Shown piece after piece: positions 11,088 to 23,987 of a stretch of DNA of 64,000 nt. The notes beneath the pieces are model-generated. The model was not told the origin of the DNA and ran no database searches. It saw only the letters and a program-made list of their open reading frames with translations. The position numbers and the translations under genes are program-made. The stretch covers positions 5,070,522-5,134,521 of the forward strand of contig CM041202.1 of NCBI GenBank assembly GCA_023078555.1, in the 5' to 3' direction. Every line of letters begins with the position of its first letter. Position 1 is the first letter of the stretch. Source of the stretch: Ulva prolifera. Its lineage: Eukaryota > Chlorophyta > Ulvophyceae > Ulvales > Ulvaceae.

Positions 11088-12430
11088 AGCTTCAGGCAGG
11101 ACGTGCTTCCTGGCTGGGACAAGAGCGCCCACACTCGCGTCGCAGAGGCCTAGTGTGGCTGTGTCGATTATGGCACGCAGGCGGACCGGCTAAAACGAGC
11201 AGGCACCCTAAATATTTGCTGTTCTACGCTGATGTGAACTGCATGCTGTTGCTGGGCTGACGTAACACGGGCGTTTCAGATGTGCTGTCGGTCAGCAGGA
11301 GTCTGGTGGCGCGACAGCATTGGCATCGCCATGCACCTCATCAGAGAAGGCAATGCTCTCCAGAGCATTGATCGATCAAGACTCCCGCTGCTGATTTCAT
11401 GTCAGTGGTGTACTTTTGTCGGCATTACTCGCTAGATACGGTGGCATGGAAGAACACATTGGACACAATGCAATTCCAGAAATGCCCCAGATGCATTCTT
11501 GCCGAATCCACCATCTGCCTCTGTTGATATGCCTGTGAGACCTTACGCGGTCATGTCGTGTGTCTGCGTCCTTCCCCCCTCGGGATTTAAGTTCTGCCCA
11601 ACCATATGGTGGGAAGGTACTGACACCGCTGTCCGAGCAACAAATGATCGCCTGCATGCTGGTGACACACAGTGACAGCCGGATGAAATCGCAATGTGAC
11701 AAAACCTGTTTGAAGCGTGCTCATGCCGTACACCATCTGAAGGTGTCTGTTACTCGGGCACCCATGGCCGGAGGACGTCTTGGCGGCGGGCGGCCATCGG
11801 CAGTTGCGTGAGGTGCTGCACAGCTCACGCAGGACATGGCCGGATTACGTGCAGACGAGGCTGGGTGACATGATGTGCCGACGCTTGATCAGGGCGTACC
11901 GAGATTTTTCCTCGGCATGAACTCGCCTGCGCTGGGAATGTCTCATCATTTGCGTGGGGGGCAACTGATGTGAAAATTCCTTGAATCGGCTGATTGGCAG
12001 GACAGTTGTTTTGATGGCATGTGTGTGCGTGTGTGTCAGCCGGTGTGGCTAGGTTTGCTTTATGTAAGACTCTCAATGCTTCAGGGAGGACATGCATCCC
12101 GGCTGGGAGCCTGGGCGCTCCCATCGCAGAGCTGTAGTACGCTGTGGCAATGCATGCGATGGTTGCCAGTGTCGCTTTGAATTGCCTGTGCAACATCTGA
12201 CATCCAGAAAGCAACAGTCGTCTGCATTCCCGATCAACATCATATCTCAATTTAGATGCTCATGCAAGCGAGTAATGATCACAGCACCATCTGCTGCTTT
12301 ATGAGGATCGTGCGCCATGCTCTGCCCTGAGAACAGGCATTACCTGACAGGCTCAGAGGTCAATCAGAACCATCCTTCAGGTAGCACACACCAATATCAG
12401 CAGACCACAATGGGTGTGCTTGCTCTTTCA

Positions 12431-12458
12431 CTGCAGTATACACTGCAGTATACTGCAG
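12431..12458. repeat. CTGCAGTATA direct repeat and 16-bp palindrome
   Basis: CTGCAGTATA occurs at 12431-12440 and again within the perfect palindrome CTGCAGTATACTGCAG at 12443-12458. No function is inferred. Confidence 0.7.
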
Positions 12459-14072
12459 CATGCTGGACATTCCTCCGTTCTGCAACCGCCCCGCATCATG
12501 CAGAACGAATAAAAGGGCGGTACAAGTGGTCTTGGCTTGTTTTTGCCTGAGAAAATGCCACTGGAACACGTCCACGAGTCAACACTGCTGCGACCTAGTA
12601 GGCCGGACGAGTGCATCTTTTCGGAGGACACCAGCGTATCTACCTTGTGTTTCCTAGCATAATGCCAAATTGAGAGCACTGCTTGCATTTGGGGGACTAT
12701 CAATTCTAAGCACTGCCTTCAGAGTAACGTCAGGACGGGAGTCCGTGAACATATACGTCAGACCTCGACTGTGTGCTGGCATGCTCGTGATGCTGGTCAG
12801 TCTTTGTGCATATCGCGAATCTGTTCAGCGGTGCAAGGCCAACCGTTCAGCCAATTGTAGATAGTTCTGGCACAACAGGCGTAGAGGACAACTTCGGCAT
12901 CAATAATGTGATGTGTACGCTGATGAACGTAACTTACACAGGTGTGTGTTTGCACCAGAAATTGTGTGAGCACTTGGAGAGGCGATCATCGGAATCCATG
13001 CGCCTGTGCGTAGCACACCTCGTAGGTACCGTATCCGTTGACAAAACTGCGAAATACACCGGCGGTGACAGACGAACGTATGACAAAGTGCAGCTGTTGG
13101 GTCATGCCTTGCCAGTCAAAGGGGTGAAACGAGCAGGCACCCGATTGACGCTGATTGCTAAAGCAGTGTAACGTATGGTTCACGCAGCTGAGGTAATTAG
13201 CATTGATCAATGCTACTAGTTATAAGGTCCGGCTGATGTCGAGCAGTATGGTTGATCTAGAGCCACAACACCGCCTGGCTACGTATCCCGGCTGATGGCA
13301 ATGAAAATTACAAATTTGACGAAGGTATGCTCATGATTGTGCGGATCTTGTGATGCTAAGAAATTGAATTTTGTCCCGACTGTACGCTAGCGCGGATGGC
13401 TCGGTGGATGCCCAAGTGCGAGACTGAAACGGACGGCGCTCAGTGCCAGAATTCCTCAACATGCACCATCGTCAAGCAGAATTACCAAGTTCGCGGCATC
13501 GGCCTCTGAGGGATTGATACGCCTGTGACCTGAAGCATCCCGCGTATCTAGCACCTTCCCCGGAAGCTCCGAAGAACGATTGGATCGACACAAAAGCTGA
13601 AACCGCTGTCTCAGCAAAGAATTGTGCCCTGCATGCTGGCAAGCTGTGACAACCGAACGCATTCGCAACGCGACGGAACGCGTATGGATGATGCACGTTT
13701 CCATATAAAGACACCATGCCTCTCTTTCTCGGGAAGCATAGGGCATGTCCTTTAACCTTTAACAAGTCCGACGTGCGTGTGATTTTGTTCAAATGAGCAC
13801 AGTTGCATGCAGGCGGAATGCATATAATTCTAGACACGGATTCGTATACTATTCATCGAGTGTTTTCGCCGATACAGATGGCGACTGGATCGGATCCCAG
13901 TGACCTGCCTGCATGTGAACCGCGGTCTGTTCACATGCGGCCTGCACAACTAGCTTCACAGATTCTTGAATAATGACGCAGTCGTAAAGAACAGATCTTG
14001 TTGTGGACTTTGCTGTGCTGCCATCAGTAGAGCACGTAGACACGAACGCGACCTCGTTGCGTTTTGGTTCAA

Positions 14073-14098
14073 GCGTCGGATTGCTCGTCTTTCGACGC
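14073..14098 (+). promoter_or_regulatory. Conserved upstream hairpin, unit 3
   Basis: Same arms and loop as units 1 and 2, about 1.05 kb before the anchor exon. Confidence 0.55.
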
Positions 14099-15140
14099 GG
14101 CCCGCATTACGTAGATATCGCAATGAAGCAGATGTCGGTGCTCCTTGAGTTCGTGTTCATGTGTGCAACAATGACTTTAGCTACTAGCTTTCCGCACAAA
14201 CAAATACCCGTCCGATCGTTCAGGATGCAGGTCGGCTCCAAGGCACTCAATAGAAGAATTCGTAATGCAGCTTACTGCATCCTCACCTGCCTGCTACCTG
14301 CGCGCTTCAACGACTGAGCACCAAGCGCTTAAAGGCATCAAGCAGTATGCTGCTGCCATGGTTGGCGCTCCGACAGGTGCGGTTCTCAAAAGTCTGAAGT
14401 AAATACAGACAGAGTATCGCAATCAGAATCCATCCGTCCAACTATTATCGAATTGGCAACAGCACCGCGCGGAACTGCAGGAATCAGGATCCCGTGCATT
14501 TCATTAACACATCTCAGTCGCATCCTTCGCTGCTGTTTCAAGACACTGCTGTCATCACGTCGGGAAAACATTGTGCGCTTCTCTGTTACCAGTCGTATCA
14601 ACTGTCGTGCGCGAATGTCATGACCCCGGATCCGGAGCAGAATCTCGACATGGCACCCTGAGTGGGCTTGCCATTTGCACCACCTGCTGCTGATCTCTTC
14701 ACAAGGCAGTGCTGATGAAATTTCATCAGCTGGCTTGAGCTTCACGCTGCGAAGCGCTTCGTCCTGGCATGTCACCCATGCAAGCCGGTCGTGTGGGCCC
14801 ACCAGTACGTAAATTGTCCACGGTCCCGATGGGGCCGTGCCATGGGCATCGTGCGCGCTGATGCACGATTCTGCAGTTCTCATTTTGTCAGCAGAGCACA
14901 ATGGGTCGGTAGCGTGAGTCGGGCGTAAATTCAATACAGTGTACCCCGTTCTGTCTCGAGCTGGTGCTGATGACAGCTCATCGTGCTGGGACTTCTGACA
15001 AGCTTGCGCAAGCATCAGGCCTGAACACTCAAGTTTCTGCTTTACAACATATTAGGCTTGTATGTCGTTATTGCTGTTGAATGTCTGCCAATTGCTTTTA
15101 CATATGCAGGATACTCGCAATAAGAATTGGGCCAGCCAGC

Positions 15141-16628
15141 ATGTTGCCCAAGCAATTGATCCCGATGCTCGCATGTGCAGTGGGCCTGACGGTTTTTGCT
15201 TGCGTGAGCCTGCTTGTTCGTCGCCCGGATCGTGAAGCGGTGCGACCACCTGAGCTGTGGCTTTCAACCTGCTGCTATGCATCGAGTGAAGGCTCCGAGT
15301 CAGTGCAGCACACAGCACACTCAGCTAGCAAGATACTTCCTTTGCCATGTGCTCGCTGGTAATCGTGACTCTACGCCAAACCTGCGATGGTTTAGGAAGC
15401 ACACGTCTTGAGGGCCACTGTGCGTTGCCACCATGCATCACACACTTTCCAGCTCCCCGGGCTGGGGGTTGTTGTTGTTGTTGCGGTCTCGCTGTCTGTT
15501 TGCTCGGTGGCCTTGGCTGCTCGTGCTTCCGGGGCTCGTGCGCCTGGCTGGTGGGCGGAGTTCGGGTGGGTGTGTGGGCGTGGGCGTGTGTGTGGCTGTG
15601 TGGCTGTGGCCGGCGCGGGTGCTGCCGTTGCGTGGGTGTTTTGGTGTGTGCTGCGGTCGGCTTGTTGCGTGGTGTGCGGTTCCCCTGGTTCTTGCTCGCG
15701 GTGCTACCTGCCTCGCTTGCTTTGCCCTTTTAACACACTGTCCAGCTGTGCACGGAAGCTGTGGACGGCTTGGACACGTGTCAACATTCGCTGTCGATGG
15801 TGGCGCTGGTGTGCTGGTGTGCTTGTGCGTTGCCCCGGCGGTGCTACCAGCTGCTCTGACTTTGTCCTTGTAACACACTGTCCGGCTGACGTCTTCTTGT
15901 GCGATGTGCCAGAGTGTGCTCTGCATTCTGCTCTCCTGCTCGCAGTGATGGTCAAGCACAACACCCTCAGAGGCCGCTGGGCTTCAAGCTGTTGTCGTGC
16001 CGCATAATCTGCTGCAATTTGCACGTGCATATAGGAGCGCCTTGCCATCGACTGCCACACCAGAGCCACAGACTCAAGTGCGCTGCAGGGAGCTGGGCAC
16101 CATGGCCACCACGACACAGACGTTGCTCCACAGGACCCCCTCGGCAACAGCCTCGCTGGCGGTGATGTCCATGCGCACCTGTTGCCGCATGAGGCGCAGC
16201 TGCGGCAGGCAGCCTGTGCCGGCGATGTGGAAACCGTCCGCACCCTCCTCCGCCGCCACCACCTGCTAGCCAAGATGGTGCACCCGGACACCTGCTCGAC
16301 ACTCCTCCTCGACGTCGCCGCGGTGCCGACCCAGGATGGCGGAGCCGACCGCCGCCTTGCCGAAGTCATGGCGCTGCTCGTGCGCGCCGGCGCGTCGGTG
16401 CGGCAGCGGGTGGCCCCCGCAAACGACACGCCGATGCACGTGCTCGCGGCGCAGCCGCTGGACTACTGCATACACCACCGACTGGTCTTCCTGCTTGAGC
16501 AGGCTGCTGGCAACGGCAGCGACATTTGCTGGCTGGAGATGCAAAACGCCTGGCGGCTGTTGCCTGAGCAGGCTGCGGTGGCCGCCCGCCTGTACCTGCG
16601 CGCTGCCGAGCACTTTGCGCAAGATTAA
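15141..16628 (+). CDS. TM-ANK 3: membrane-anchored ankyrin protein (type II)
   Basis: Exons 15141-15239 and 16089-16628 give 212 residues. The anchor is MLPKQLIPMLACAVGLTVF followed by LLVRRPDREA. It is more diverged than the others, with Pro and Gln near the start. The phase-0 intron (849 bp, GTGCGA...GCAG) contains two copies of the short dispersed repeat (15.44-15.74 and 15.77-15.88 kb). Exon 2 begins with a His/Asp-rich linker, then AACAGDVETVRTLLRRH, STLLLDVAAVPTQ, TPMHVLAAQP and AWRLLPEQAAVAARLYLRA, and stops early (HFAQD), without the Arg/Lys tail of copies 4-6. A decayed MtnK fragment follows at 17.2 kb. Confidence 0.72.
15440..15740 (+). repeat. Short dispersed repeat, copy a (intron of TM-ANK 3)
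   Basis: A G/T-rich tract ending in GCGGTGCTACCTGCCTCGC and then TTTAACACACTG. Its reverse complement is found at 43365-43700 with the same order of blocks, so this is a repeat family and not a gene. The open frames across it are repeat content. Confidence 0.6.
15770..15875 (+). repeat. Short dispersed repeat, copy b
   Basis: Ends in GCGGTGCTACCAGCTGCTC and then TTTGTCCTTGTAACACACTG. It shares CATTCGCTGTCG upstream with the copy at 24.65-24.80 kb, at the matching place in the intron of TM-ANK 5. Confidence 0.6.
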
Positions 16629-16863
16629 GCTGGAGACGGTGGTGGTGCAGCGCAGCGATGATGCGCCGATGCCGCACCACGCGGCGATGATACTCCGAGC
16701 GCCATCTTCACGCGCATGGGGCAATGTGTACGGCGTGAGCGGGTGTTCCCATCTTTGCATGGGGAGCAGATAAGGAAGACGTGACTCGACTTTGCATTGT
16801 ATAGCTGCCAGGATAGCAGCTTGTGGTGGTATATGTACATGAGGCAGTGTGGCCGGGCGTTTG

Positions 16864-16868
16864 TGTAA
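16864..16868 (+). terminator. TGTAA poly(A) signal, TM-ANK 3
   Basis: TGTAA lies 236 nt after the stop codon. Confidence 0.45.
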
Positions 16869-17214
16869 CGTGTCAATGAGACTGTGCTCCCTGGCTGCGA
16901 CAGGAGCGGCCAGGCCAGCGCCGCAGAGGTGTATCGTGGCTGTGGTCTTCAGGCTAGCACTGTGCACTGCTAGCGCAGACCAGGCAGAACCTGGTGGGCC
17001 CTTGTCTTACCGCATGCGCGATATCTCATATCTGGAAAACCTGCACAGCCATTGATCTAAGATCGACTCACGATCGGAACGCTCACGGAACCATGTGGAC
17101 ATCACCACCGGCGATGGTCGAATGCGCCTGCTGCATGGGCAGTGTGCACTATGCTGTATTCCAAAGCCAGGCGTTCGCTGACCGGCAAAGAAGCATATCA
17201 GCCACCCACGCTGG

Positions 17215-17380
17215 GGGACCTGCAGGAGGTACTCGAGGACCCTGCTGTGCTGCACGCGACGGGGCGGCCATGCTGTGGCCGATGAGCGCAGAAAGCGTGA
17301 GCAGCTGATTCGCATGGTCCTCCCGACGTGAAAGGCAATTAGGCTGCGGAACACAAACTCGGACGCGATGATAGCTCCTG
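17215..17380 (-). pseudogene. Decayed fragment of the MtnK exon (remnant 1)
   Basis: The plus strand here matches 46165-46320, inside exon 6 of the intact MtnA-MtnK gene: GAGGTACTCGAGGACC, GGGCGGCCATGCTGTGGCC and AACACAAACTCGGACGCGATGA correspond to the kinase segment ending in [16 protein letters not shown]. On the minus strand SEFVFRSLIAFHVGR is still readable, but the rest is out of frame and the catalytic HGDLHTGS is not recovered. It lies just after TM-ANK 3. Confidence 0.65.
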
Positions 17381-20027
17381 ACGCGTCCATGTCCGTCCAC
17401 GTCGGCAATTACACGTGCAGCTCAATACCCTGCCAACATCTGTTCATGGATCGGGCAGCACAAGCTTTACCATATGCGTGTTGATAGGGCTCGATTGGTG
17501 GCACCGACTAGAATTCGGTATGCATCTGTGTTGACGAAAGCTTGACCGGTGTCTCTGCTGGTGCGAGCCCATGGCAGGATCACAGGTGCCGCGTGGTGCA
17601 TTGTATACATCCTTTGATAGATACAAAGAGTGCGGGGGCCCCGCAGCGGGGCTGCTGCTTGTCATTGCAGTCCATTGCGGCAGTGGACACATCTCATGCA
17701 GCAGCAGGACCAATGCTTTGCGCCGGCTCTGGCGCGGCCGTACTTATAGCATGTGCGCCATCAGCAGCCTCCGCAGCAGTGCCATTGCGAACCATCTCGA
17801 TGCGGACAATGGAGCTAGCCAGCAGGTGGGTGAGGAACAGCCTGGCAGTTGCCGCACGCCACCTAACCACTGAGCATCTTAACTTTTTTGCTGTGTTTAA
17901 TCACTTCGCTGCGTCATCCAGCCCACGCAAGCCTGAGGCGTGAATGACCGCTGAACGTTGCGTGAGCGGATGACTCCTGCCAAGCACCTACCGGTGCCGA
18001 GGGGGAGCCGGTGTCGCTAGAGAGCCTCACCGCTGTCGCCCTTCACGCGGGCAGTCCCGCCGAGCATCCTCGGAGGAGGCGGCCACAGCGCGCTGGCGCT
18101 GCTGGCCGCGCACCTACCAGCCGCCGCGGCGCCACACCCCGCACTGCGCGCTGCGCACGTCACGCTGGCCGCGGAGTATGCGCGGCCGCTGGCGGTGCAG
18201 CTGTGAGCCCGCGTGTGCCTGCGGACAGCGCACCGCTGCTCTACAGTCCGCCCGAGTCGTTTGTGCCCCGGCTTCCATGTACGCAATGCGTGCGTGCTGT
18301 GTGCTGTGTGCTTCTGGTAGGTGGCGTTGGCTCGCGGCCAGGCGTCACCACGTCGCCGCACCTTGTGTTACAGGTGCTGCAGCGTGGCCACAGTTGGTAA
18401 TTCGGTCTGTAAGACGTTGCCGAGCGAAGGTGCGAACGGCCTCAGCACTGTGAATGATCAGCAGTCATCTAGTGCTAAGATATTTCAGTCTGTGGCTGCG
18501 CTTCTCGAGAAGGCAAAGCATTCCTATGAAAAGGCAAATTTGGGTTCTGCCACTTATGCTACCGTTTTGATCCTCGTGGAATGATTATCGTCCAGATGCC
18601 ATGCTAATGAGGGTGCATGGTGTAGTTTTGTCAATCTTTCGGAATAGACCGGACGGCGATCAGTGGCAGAAGTGGCGTAGATATCTGCCCATGCTGTCGT
18701 ATGGGCTAACATCGTATGCATTGTTGCCGAATGTTCGGTGCAACACCTCTGCACCTATCTCGAGATATGTCACCTCTCTGAAGTCGAGATTGGCCACATC
18801 CTGTATCGGCACGGAACCTGTTCACAAGTTTAAAATGTTTTTCTCGGGAAGCCCACAGCATGTCCTTTTGATTGTCCGACAGCTGCTGGCGTATGGCTTT
18901 GTCCAGCTGAATTCGACTTTGTGCAAGCGGCGTTTTCAGGACGAGGGATGACAGACGATAATTTAGATTGCGTGACGTGGTCGGTACAGAGGGTCCTGGA
19001 ATGATGCTCAGTGATATGACAACGCGTGAGGCGTGGTGTTTCATACGCGGCCACCTGAAACGCTGGCTTGGACGATGACTTTAACAGCTTGGTCGTGGTG
19101 CAGCAGATGTTTTTTTTTCCTATTTCAGCAAGCTGCGACCATTGGAATGTGCAGGTGAACACAAACGCGACCTCGTTGCATTGTCGTGCAAGCGTCGGAT
19201 TGCTCGTCTACCGACGCGGCCCGCATTACGATGGCATCATGGATGCAAAGATGAAGGAGATTTCGGTGCTGCTTTGCTTTGAGTATGTGTGCCTAACGAT
19301 GAGTTGTGCTACTACCTTTCTGTACCTGGAGCTGCAAGTCCCACCATGCAGCCAGCAGGCCGGCTCCAGGTAATCAAGCTGAGGCTGCATTCGTAATGCA
19401 GCGTACATTACGCTGCATTGCCAATTTCCTGCCAGCTTCGAATCGACATCTGGGCAGCGAGCGCCAGATGAATCTGAACAGTTCCGGCACGGCTGGCGAT
19501 CCGACAGGTGCGGTTACTGAAAGAGTAGAAATGCTACGGACAGAATTAAGATCTTGGATTTCACTGATACATGCGATCAATTATATAGCTGCGTCGCCTA
19601 CAACCACAGGAATCAGGATCCCGTATAATTCATTAACAAAGCCCCCCAGGCGTACTCTCGCCAGCGGTTTCAAAGTACCGCAGACACCAAGTCAAACAAC
19701 ACTCAGTAAGCTCTACTACCATATTGCGTTCCGTCTATCCTGCGTGAATGTCATAGCGAGGAGTAGAATCTCGCCAATGTACTACATCTGAGGAGCATAT
19801 GCTCCAGCCTATATAGGCTGGTAGCCACTCAGGCCAACATCCGATGCTTTGTAAATCATGATTGGGCTGGACAGCTCGTTCTGTTGGGATCTTTCACAGT
19901 ATGCACATATACCAGTGCCTTAAAAATCAACTTGATACTCGTGCATTTCTCGGCTAGTTTGTCTCGTTTGTGTTTTCAGTTGCATTGTGGCTGATCTCAA
20001 TGCTTTGATTCATCATGACAAATGCAG
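17381..20027. other. Array spacer between copies 3 and 4, with a GC-rich coding-like remnant
   Basis: No whole gene is supported. The stretch 18010-18204 is GC-rich and reads, with a frame change, SLESLTAVALHAGSPA and then GGGHSALALLAAHLPAAAA...LAVQL before a stop, with TGTAA at 18408. It may be a decayed 3' end of an LRR- or ankyrin-type gene. The stretch 18.6-19.8 kb matches the upstream block of the other units. Confidence 0.4.
19192..19217 (+). promoter_or_regulatory. Conserved upstream hairpin, unit 4
   Basis: The arms here are GCGTCGG and CCGACGC, a full 7-bp stem; the G-T pair of units 1-3 is a G-C pair, so pairing is kept. Confidence 0.6.
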
Positions 20028-20059
20028 GACGCTGGCGATAAGGAGCAGGGCCAGCCAGC

Positions 20060-21146
20060 ATGTCGTCCAGGCTTGTCATCCCGGTACTGGCGTCTGCAGC
20101 TGGTGTAGCGGGAACACTCATCGTGATGGAGCTCGTTCGTCGCAAGGACGCTGATGTGGTGCGACATCGACCACTTGGCCCGTGGCCCACCATCGACATG
20201 CTGTGTTGCACAGGGTGAAGGTGAAGTGCAGACCGAAAAGCATCAAGCATGAGCACCCCGCCCTCACCATTCACTCGCCGGTGTCGATGCGGATGTGACA
20301 AAACCTGCAGTGCGCGAGGACGCACAAGGGCCCAGTGGCCTGTGCACTCTGCTCTCCTGCTGACAGACTGGGCTATGCCCACACCCTTGTTTATCCTTCT
20401 CACATTGAATGTACTGACTGCCTCCCAGAGTGTATACAAACTGAAGGTAGAAATCCCTTGGCATACGCTGCCTAGCTATGTCCAAGGACTTTTATGTGCT
20501 GCAGGGCGGTGGACGTGATGCCCGCCGCGACGGCGTCACCGCCCCGAGCAAACCGGTCACCAAGGGCCGCAACAACGATGGCGGCAGCAGCAACGGTGGC
20601 GCCCACATACCGCCGCATGTGGCGCAGCTGTGGGAGGCGGCCTGCGCCGGCGATGCGGACACCGTCTGCACCCTCCTCAATCGACACCGCCTACCCGCCA
20701 CCATGCTGCACCCAGAGACCGGCTCCTCACTGCTCCTTGACGTCGCCGCCGTGGAGACCATGCAGACTCAGAAGGACTTCCGCCTGGCCGAAGTCATCAA
20801 AGTGCTTGTGTGCAATGGCTGCTCTCTGCGGGAGCAGCTGCCTCCGGCGAACGACACGCCGATGCACGTGCTCGCGGCACAGCCACGGAACTGCCACGTA
20901 CAGCAGCGCGTTCTGATCCTGCTCAGGATGGTCACGCATGACTACATCAGCGACACCTGTGCGCTGGCGCTGCGCGATGCGCGGGGGCTGCTGCCGGAGG
21001 ACGCCGCTGCGGCGGCTGCCCGCCCGGACCTGTGTGAGCTTCTGAGAGTGTCGCGCACGAACTGGCCAGAACAGGCGCAGGCCCGGCGAGATGACAAGAT
21101 GCGTGAACGCTTGTCCAAAGCACAACGACTAGTTTCTTCGGAGTGA
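20060..21146 (+). CDS. TM-ANK 4: membrane-anchored ankyrin protein (type I)
   Basis: Exons 20060-20158 and 20505-21146 give 246 residues. The anchor is MSSRLVIPVLASAAGVAG followed by TLIVMELVRRKDADV. The leader has an in-frame TAA before this ATG. The phase-0 intron (346 bp, GTGCGA...GCAG) is the shortest of the array. Exon 2 has an Asn/Gly-rich linker, then WEAACAGDADTVCTLLNRH, SSLLLDVAAVETM...LAEVIKVLVCNGCS, TPMHVLAAQP, RDARGLLPEDAAAAAARPD, and a charged tail (WPEQAQARRDDKMRERLSKA) shared with copies 5 and 6. Confidence 0.77.
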
Positions 21147-21313
21147 ACTGAACTCGGCTTCCTTGCCTTGGCGTGGGACGGTGAGGGCACGTCGCAGAGG
21201 AGATATGTATTGCTGCCTGATTGGCTGTGTGGCATGGCAGCAGGTGGCGGTGGCAAGCGTACGTGAGGTAGTGTGGCCATCTGTTGTTCAGGTGATGTTT
21301 GTATGAAGATGAT

Positions 21314-21318
21314 TGTAA
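21314..21318 (+). terminator. TGTAA poly(A) signal, TM-ANK 4
   Basis: TGTAA in the context GATTGTAACG lies 168 nt after the stop; the matching place in copy 5 reads GATTGCAATG. Confidence 0.5.
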
Positions 21319-23956
21319 CGTACCACGGCGAACACAGTGTGGCCAGTCTAGCATCGCGGAGCTGCGCCAGGATGCTGATAGCATGCAGTACGCGGCACTC
21401 TGCCACTGTGCACAGCAACACGGGCAATACCTGTCCCTCGGTTTCAAATTGTGTCTCAGACCCGCTGAGCCCATCTATTTGTCCGAGTCATACATCAACA
21501 TCGCATCTCCTGCAAAGTCCTTGTGCAAGCATATGGAAAGCACAAGCCTGCAGCGTTCTCCCCAATGGGCGTGTGCCATGCTTGGTCCTAAGGCAGCCAC
21601 TACTTCAAGTCAATGTCCTCTTCATGATACGGCTCAGCAAATTCGGGTTTACTTGACTTTAGATAAGAGGATCGGAGAGCTCGATCAGAGTCACAGATGA
21701 ATGCCCCCAATCAGTTTGGACAGTCAATTTTTTGATAGACTCACGTACACAAGCCCGCAGCCAGGGCCCCCCACAGGCCTGCCGCCTTGGAATGGAAGAA
21801 CGCAAAGCTGGTGACTTCATTGCCGACTGCCTTCGCGTGTTACCATCTTAGGGAGCAGGACACGCGGTGGCCTCGGTCACCACATGGACTTTCAAAGTTG
21901 TTGTCAGCGACTCTTGAGCATACAGCAAGTCCCGCGCACTGCACTCAGCGCGGGAGCAGTGCGGTGTGATGAGCAGCTGCATAATGCAGGTAAATGACTG
22001 CCACAGATCGCCATGCTTTGACTCCAAGGACGATGCAGCATACCATTGGCTGATGTACACAGTAGCCGGTTGTCAATGCGAAGTCTCGGTCACAGTGCGA
22101 TGCAGTTTGAGCTTGCAACAGCTCAAAAATCCGAAGTAGAGACCTTTGCCACATTTACACAATGCATGTTCAGGCTGCTCTATCGCTCCCTACCAGGTGG
22201 GCGGTGGCTCCGTAGCAGTGGTCATGCTACACTGGATGGTTTACCGTGTGTACCATGCCATGTCCAGAACCAGCTTGCAATTGATGGATGTAGCATTTGC
22301 ACCACCGTGAATGCCAGCTTGCTTTCTTCACGACAGCTACTTGTCATGGCTAGCATCGCACATGGCCGAGATGGGCAATGATCATTACTTTGGAGAGATA
22401 TGTGCTTTGGTGACAACTTCGGTTTCGACCCGTATCAGATAATTAGAAAGCTCTCCCGAACGCGAAGCAGACCATGCCGTTTGTCGGGGCGCGGGTTCTT
22501 AGCTGACATGATGCCGCTCTGTCCGTCGGAAACACAAGTGTCATGCTGACAGGCAATGACGGCCCAACGTGTCCACAAAAGCATGAAATCTTCACAGTAT
22601 GCTCCTTCCGTTCACCACAGGTGGGCGTCTCTCGGGACGGCCATTGCGCATACATGTCCGACGTTTTTATGCCTGGTCCTACTGAAGCCGGCAAGAGAGT
22701 GTTTGAGATAAACTACAAGATACAAACATGTGAAGTCTCCCAATTCATTTACTGTAAGTGATTCGCCGATCTATAACGGGACATGGGCCATGGCATGATG
22801 CGCAACGTGTGTACTGCTATTATGTCAACCGGGGTTCGCTCAAACGCGGCCTTCTGAAATATCAGGCTTCAACAATCGGTGAAGAAGCGTTGCAGTCATC
22901 AAAGGAAGCTTCATTTGCTGACACTATCACGCTGGCATCAGCAGAGTAGCATGTGGACTTGTGTCATTGTGGAGATGGAATTACGTCGTACTGCTCGTTT
23001 TTTATGCAGCCCGCCATACGATGGCATCATTCCTGCAATACACGTCAGTGTATTTAGATGTCGTACCCTTGTGTGCCTTAATGAGTTGTGGTAACAGCGT
23101 ATTGTACACGAACTGCTGCACCAGTCCGGCCCTCCAGGATGCAGGCTGGACCCGAGTCATCAAGTTGAGACTGTATTCGTAATGCAGCTTGGATTACGCT
23201 GCATTGCCAATGAACTGCCAGCTTCGCAACTCGATCACTGAGCAACGAGTGTCAAGACGAAACAGGACTGCAATCATGTCCAGCGCTCCAAGAGGAGCGG
23301 CATTTCAAAACACTGAGATACATCCAGACAGAACCCGAATCATCATCGTCAATGATCGCAATCAAGCCACAGCAGCACAGCTTGGAAACGCAGGGACCAG
23401 GATCTCGGCTTGGAATTAATTTAACACAGCCAAGGCGCGATCTTTGACAGCTGCTCAGAAGTATGTCAGACACCAATTTTGTACACAGTCAGAAAGGGCT
23501 TACTGTATCATCTTTTGGCTACCCTGCGTCAATGTCACAGTACCGGAGTACAACCTTGCCAATGTACATATGTGACAACGCAGTGACGAGCATTCCTGCC
23601 AGCTGAGATTGTCACCGGAATCGCTTCTGTGAGGTACTTCAGAACTTCAGTCACCTGCACTAAGCATTGAATACTGCTGGGCGTGTATATATGCGAGGAA
23701 CTTGAAGTGTATATGCAAGACGATATTTACAAAAGAGTGAACGGGACAAGACAAATACCACAGAAGCATGTATATATGAACTATGAAATTCGGAGTACCT
23801 CGTATGCTCCACTTACCATCACTTCGCAGCGTGGGTTCACGCTCACGTAAATCGAATCATGCTTCACATTGGACTTGATTGGCGTGCCTGTTCTCATGAA
23901 TCAAGTCGCATTGTTGCTTTTTCAATGCTTCTGGTGGATATGACGCATGCATGCAG
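21319..23956. other. Array spacer between copies 4 and 5
   Basis: No gene is supported. The stretch 22.1-22.7 kb matches 30.9-31.4 and 37.8-38.2 kb. The stretch 22.95-23.5 kb is the upstream block with a degenerate hairpin (TACTGCTCGTTTTTTATGCAGCC) that no longer pairs. Confidence 0.5.
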
Positions 23957-23987
23957 GTGGCTGGCAATCAGGACAAGGCCAGCCAGT

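Larger units (their letters stand above)
11088..15109. other. Array spacer between copies 2 and 3
   Basis: No gene is supported over 4 kb. The stretch 12.0-12.15 kb is a second diverged copy of the TM-ANK 3' UTR, matching 11.05-11.17 kb, without a nearby ankyrin exon. It suggests a lost gene or a partial duplication. The stretch 12.9-13.8 kb repeats 7.6-8.2 kb, and 14.0-14.3 kb is the hairpin block. Confidence 0.5.

Noticed and set aside
14386-15015. 209-residue minus-strand frame upstream of TM-ANK 3
   Set aside because: The same region in the other units does not keep the frame, and no domain is visible; it is conserved upstream DNA read antisense.
18010-18204. GC-rich frame ending ...AEYARPLAVQL with TGTAA 204 nt later, as a gene
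   Set aside because: Needs a frame change, has no start, and homology to LRR or ankyrin genes is too weak; recorded only as a remnant.
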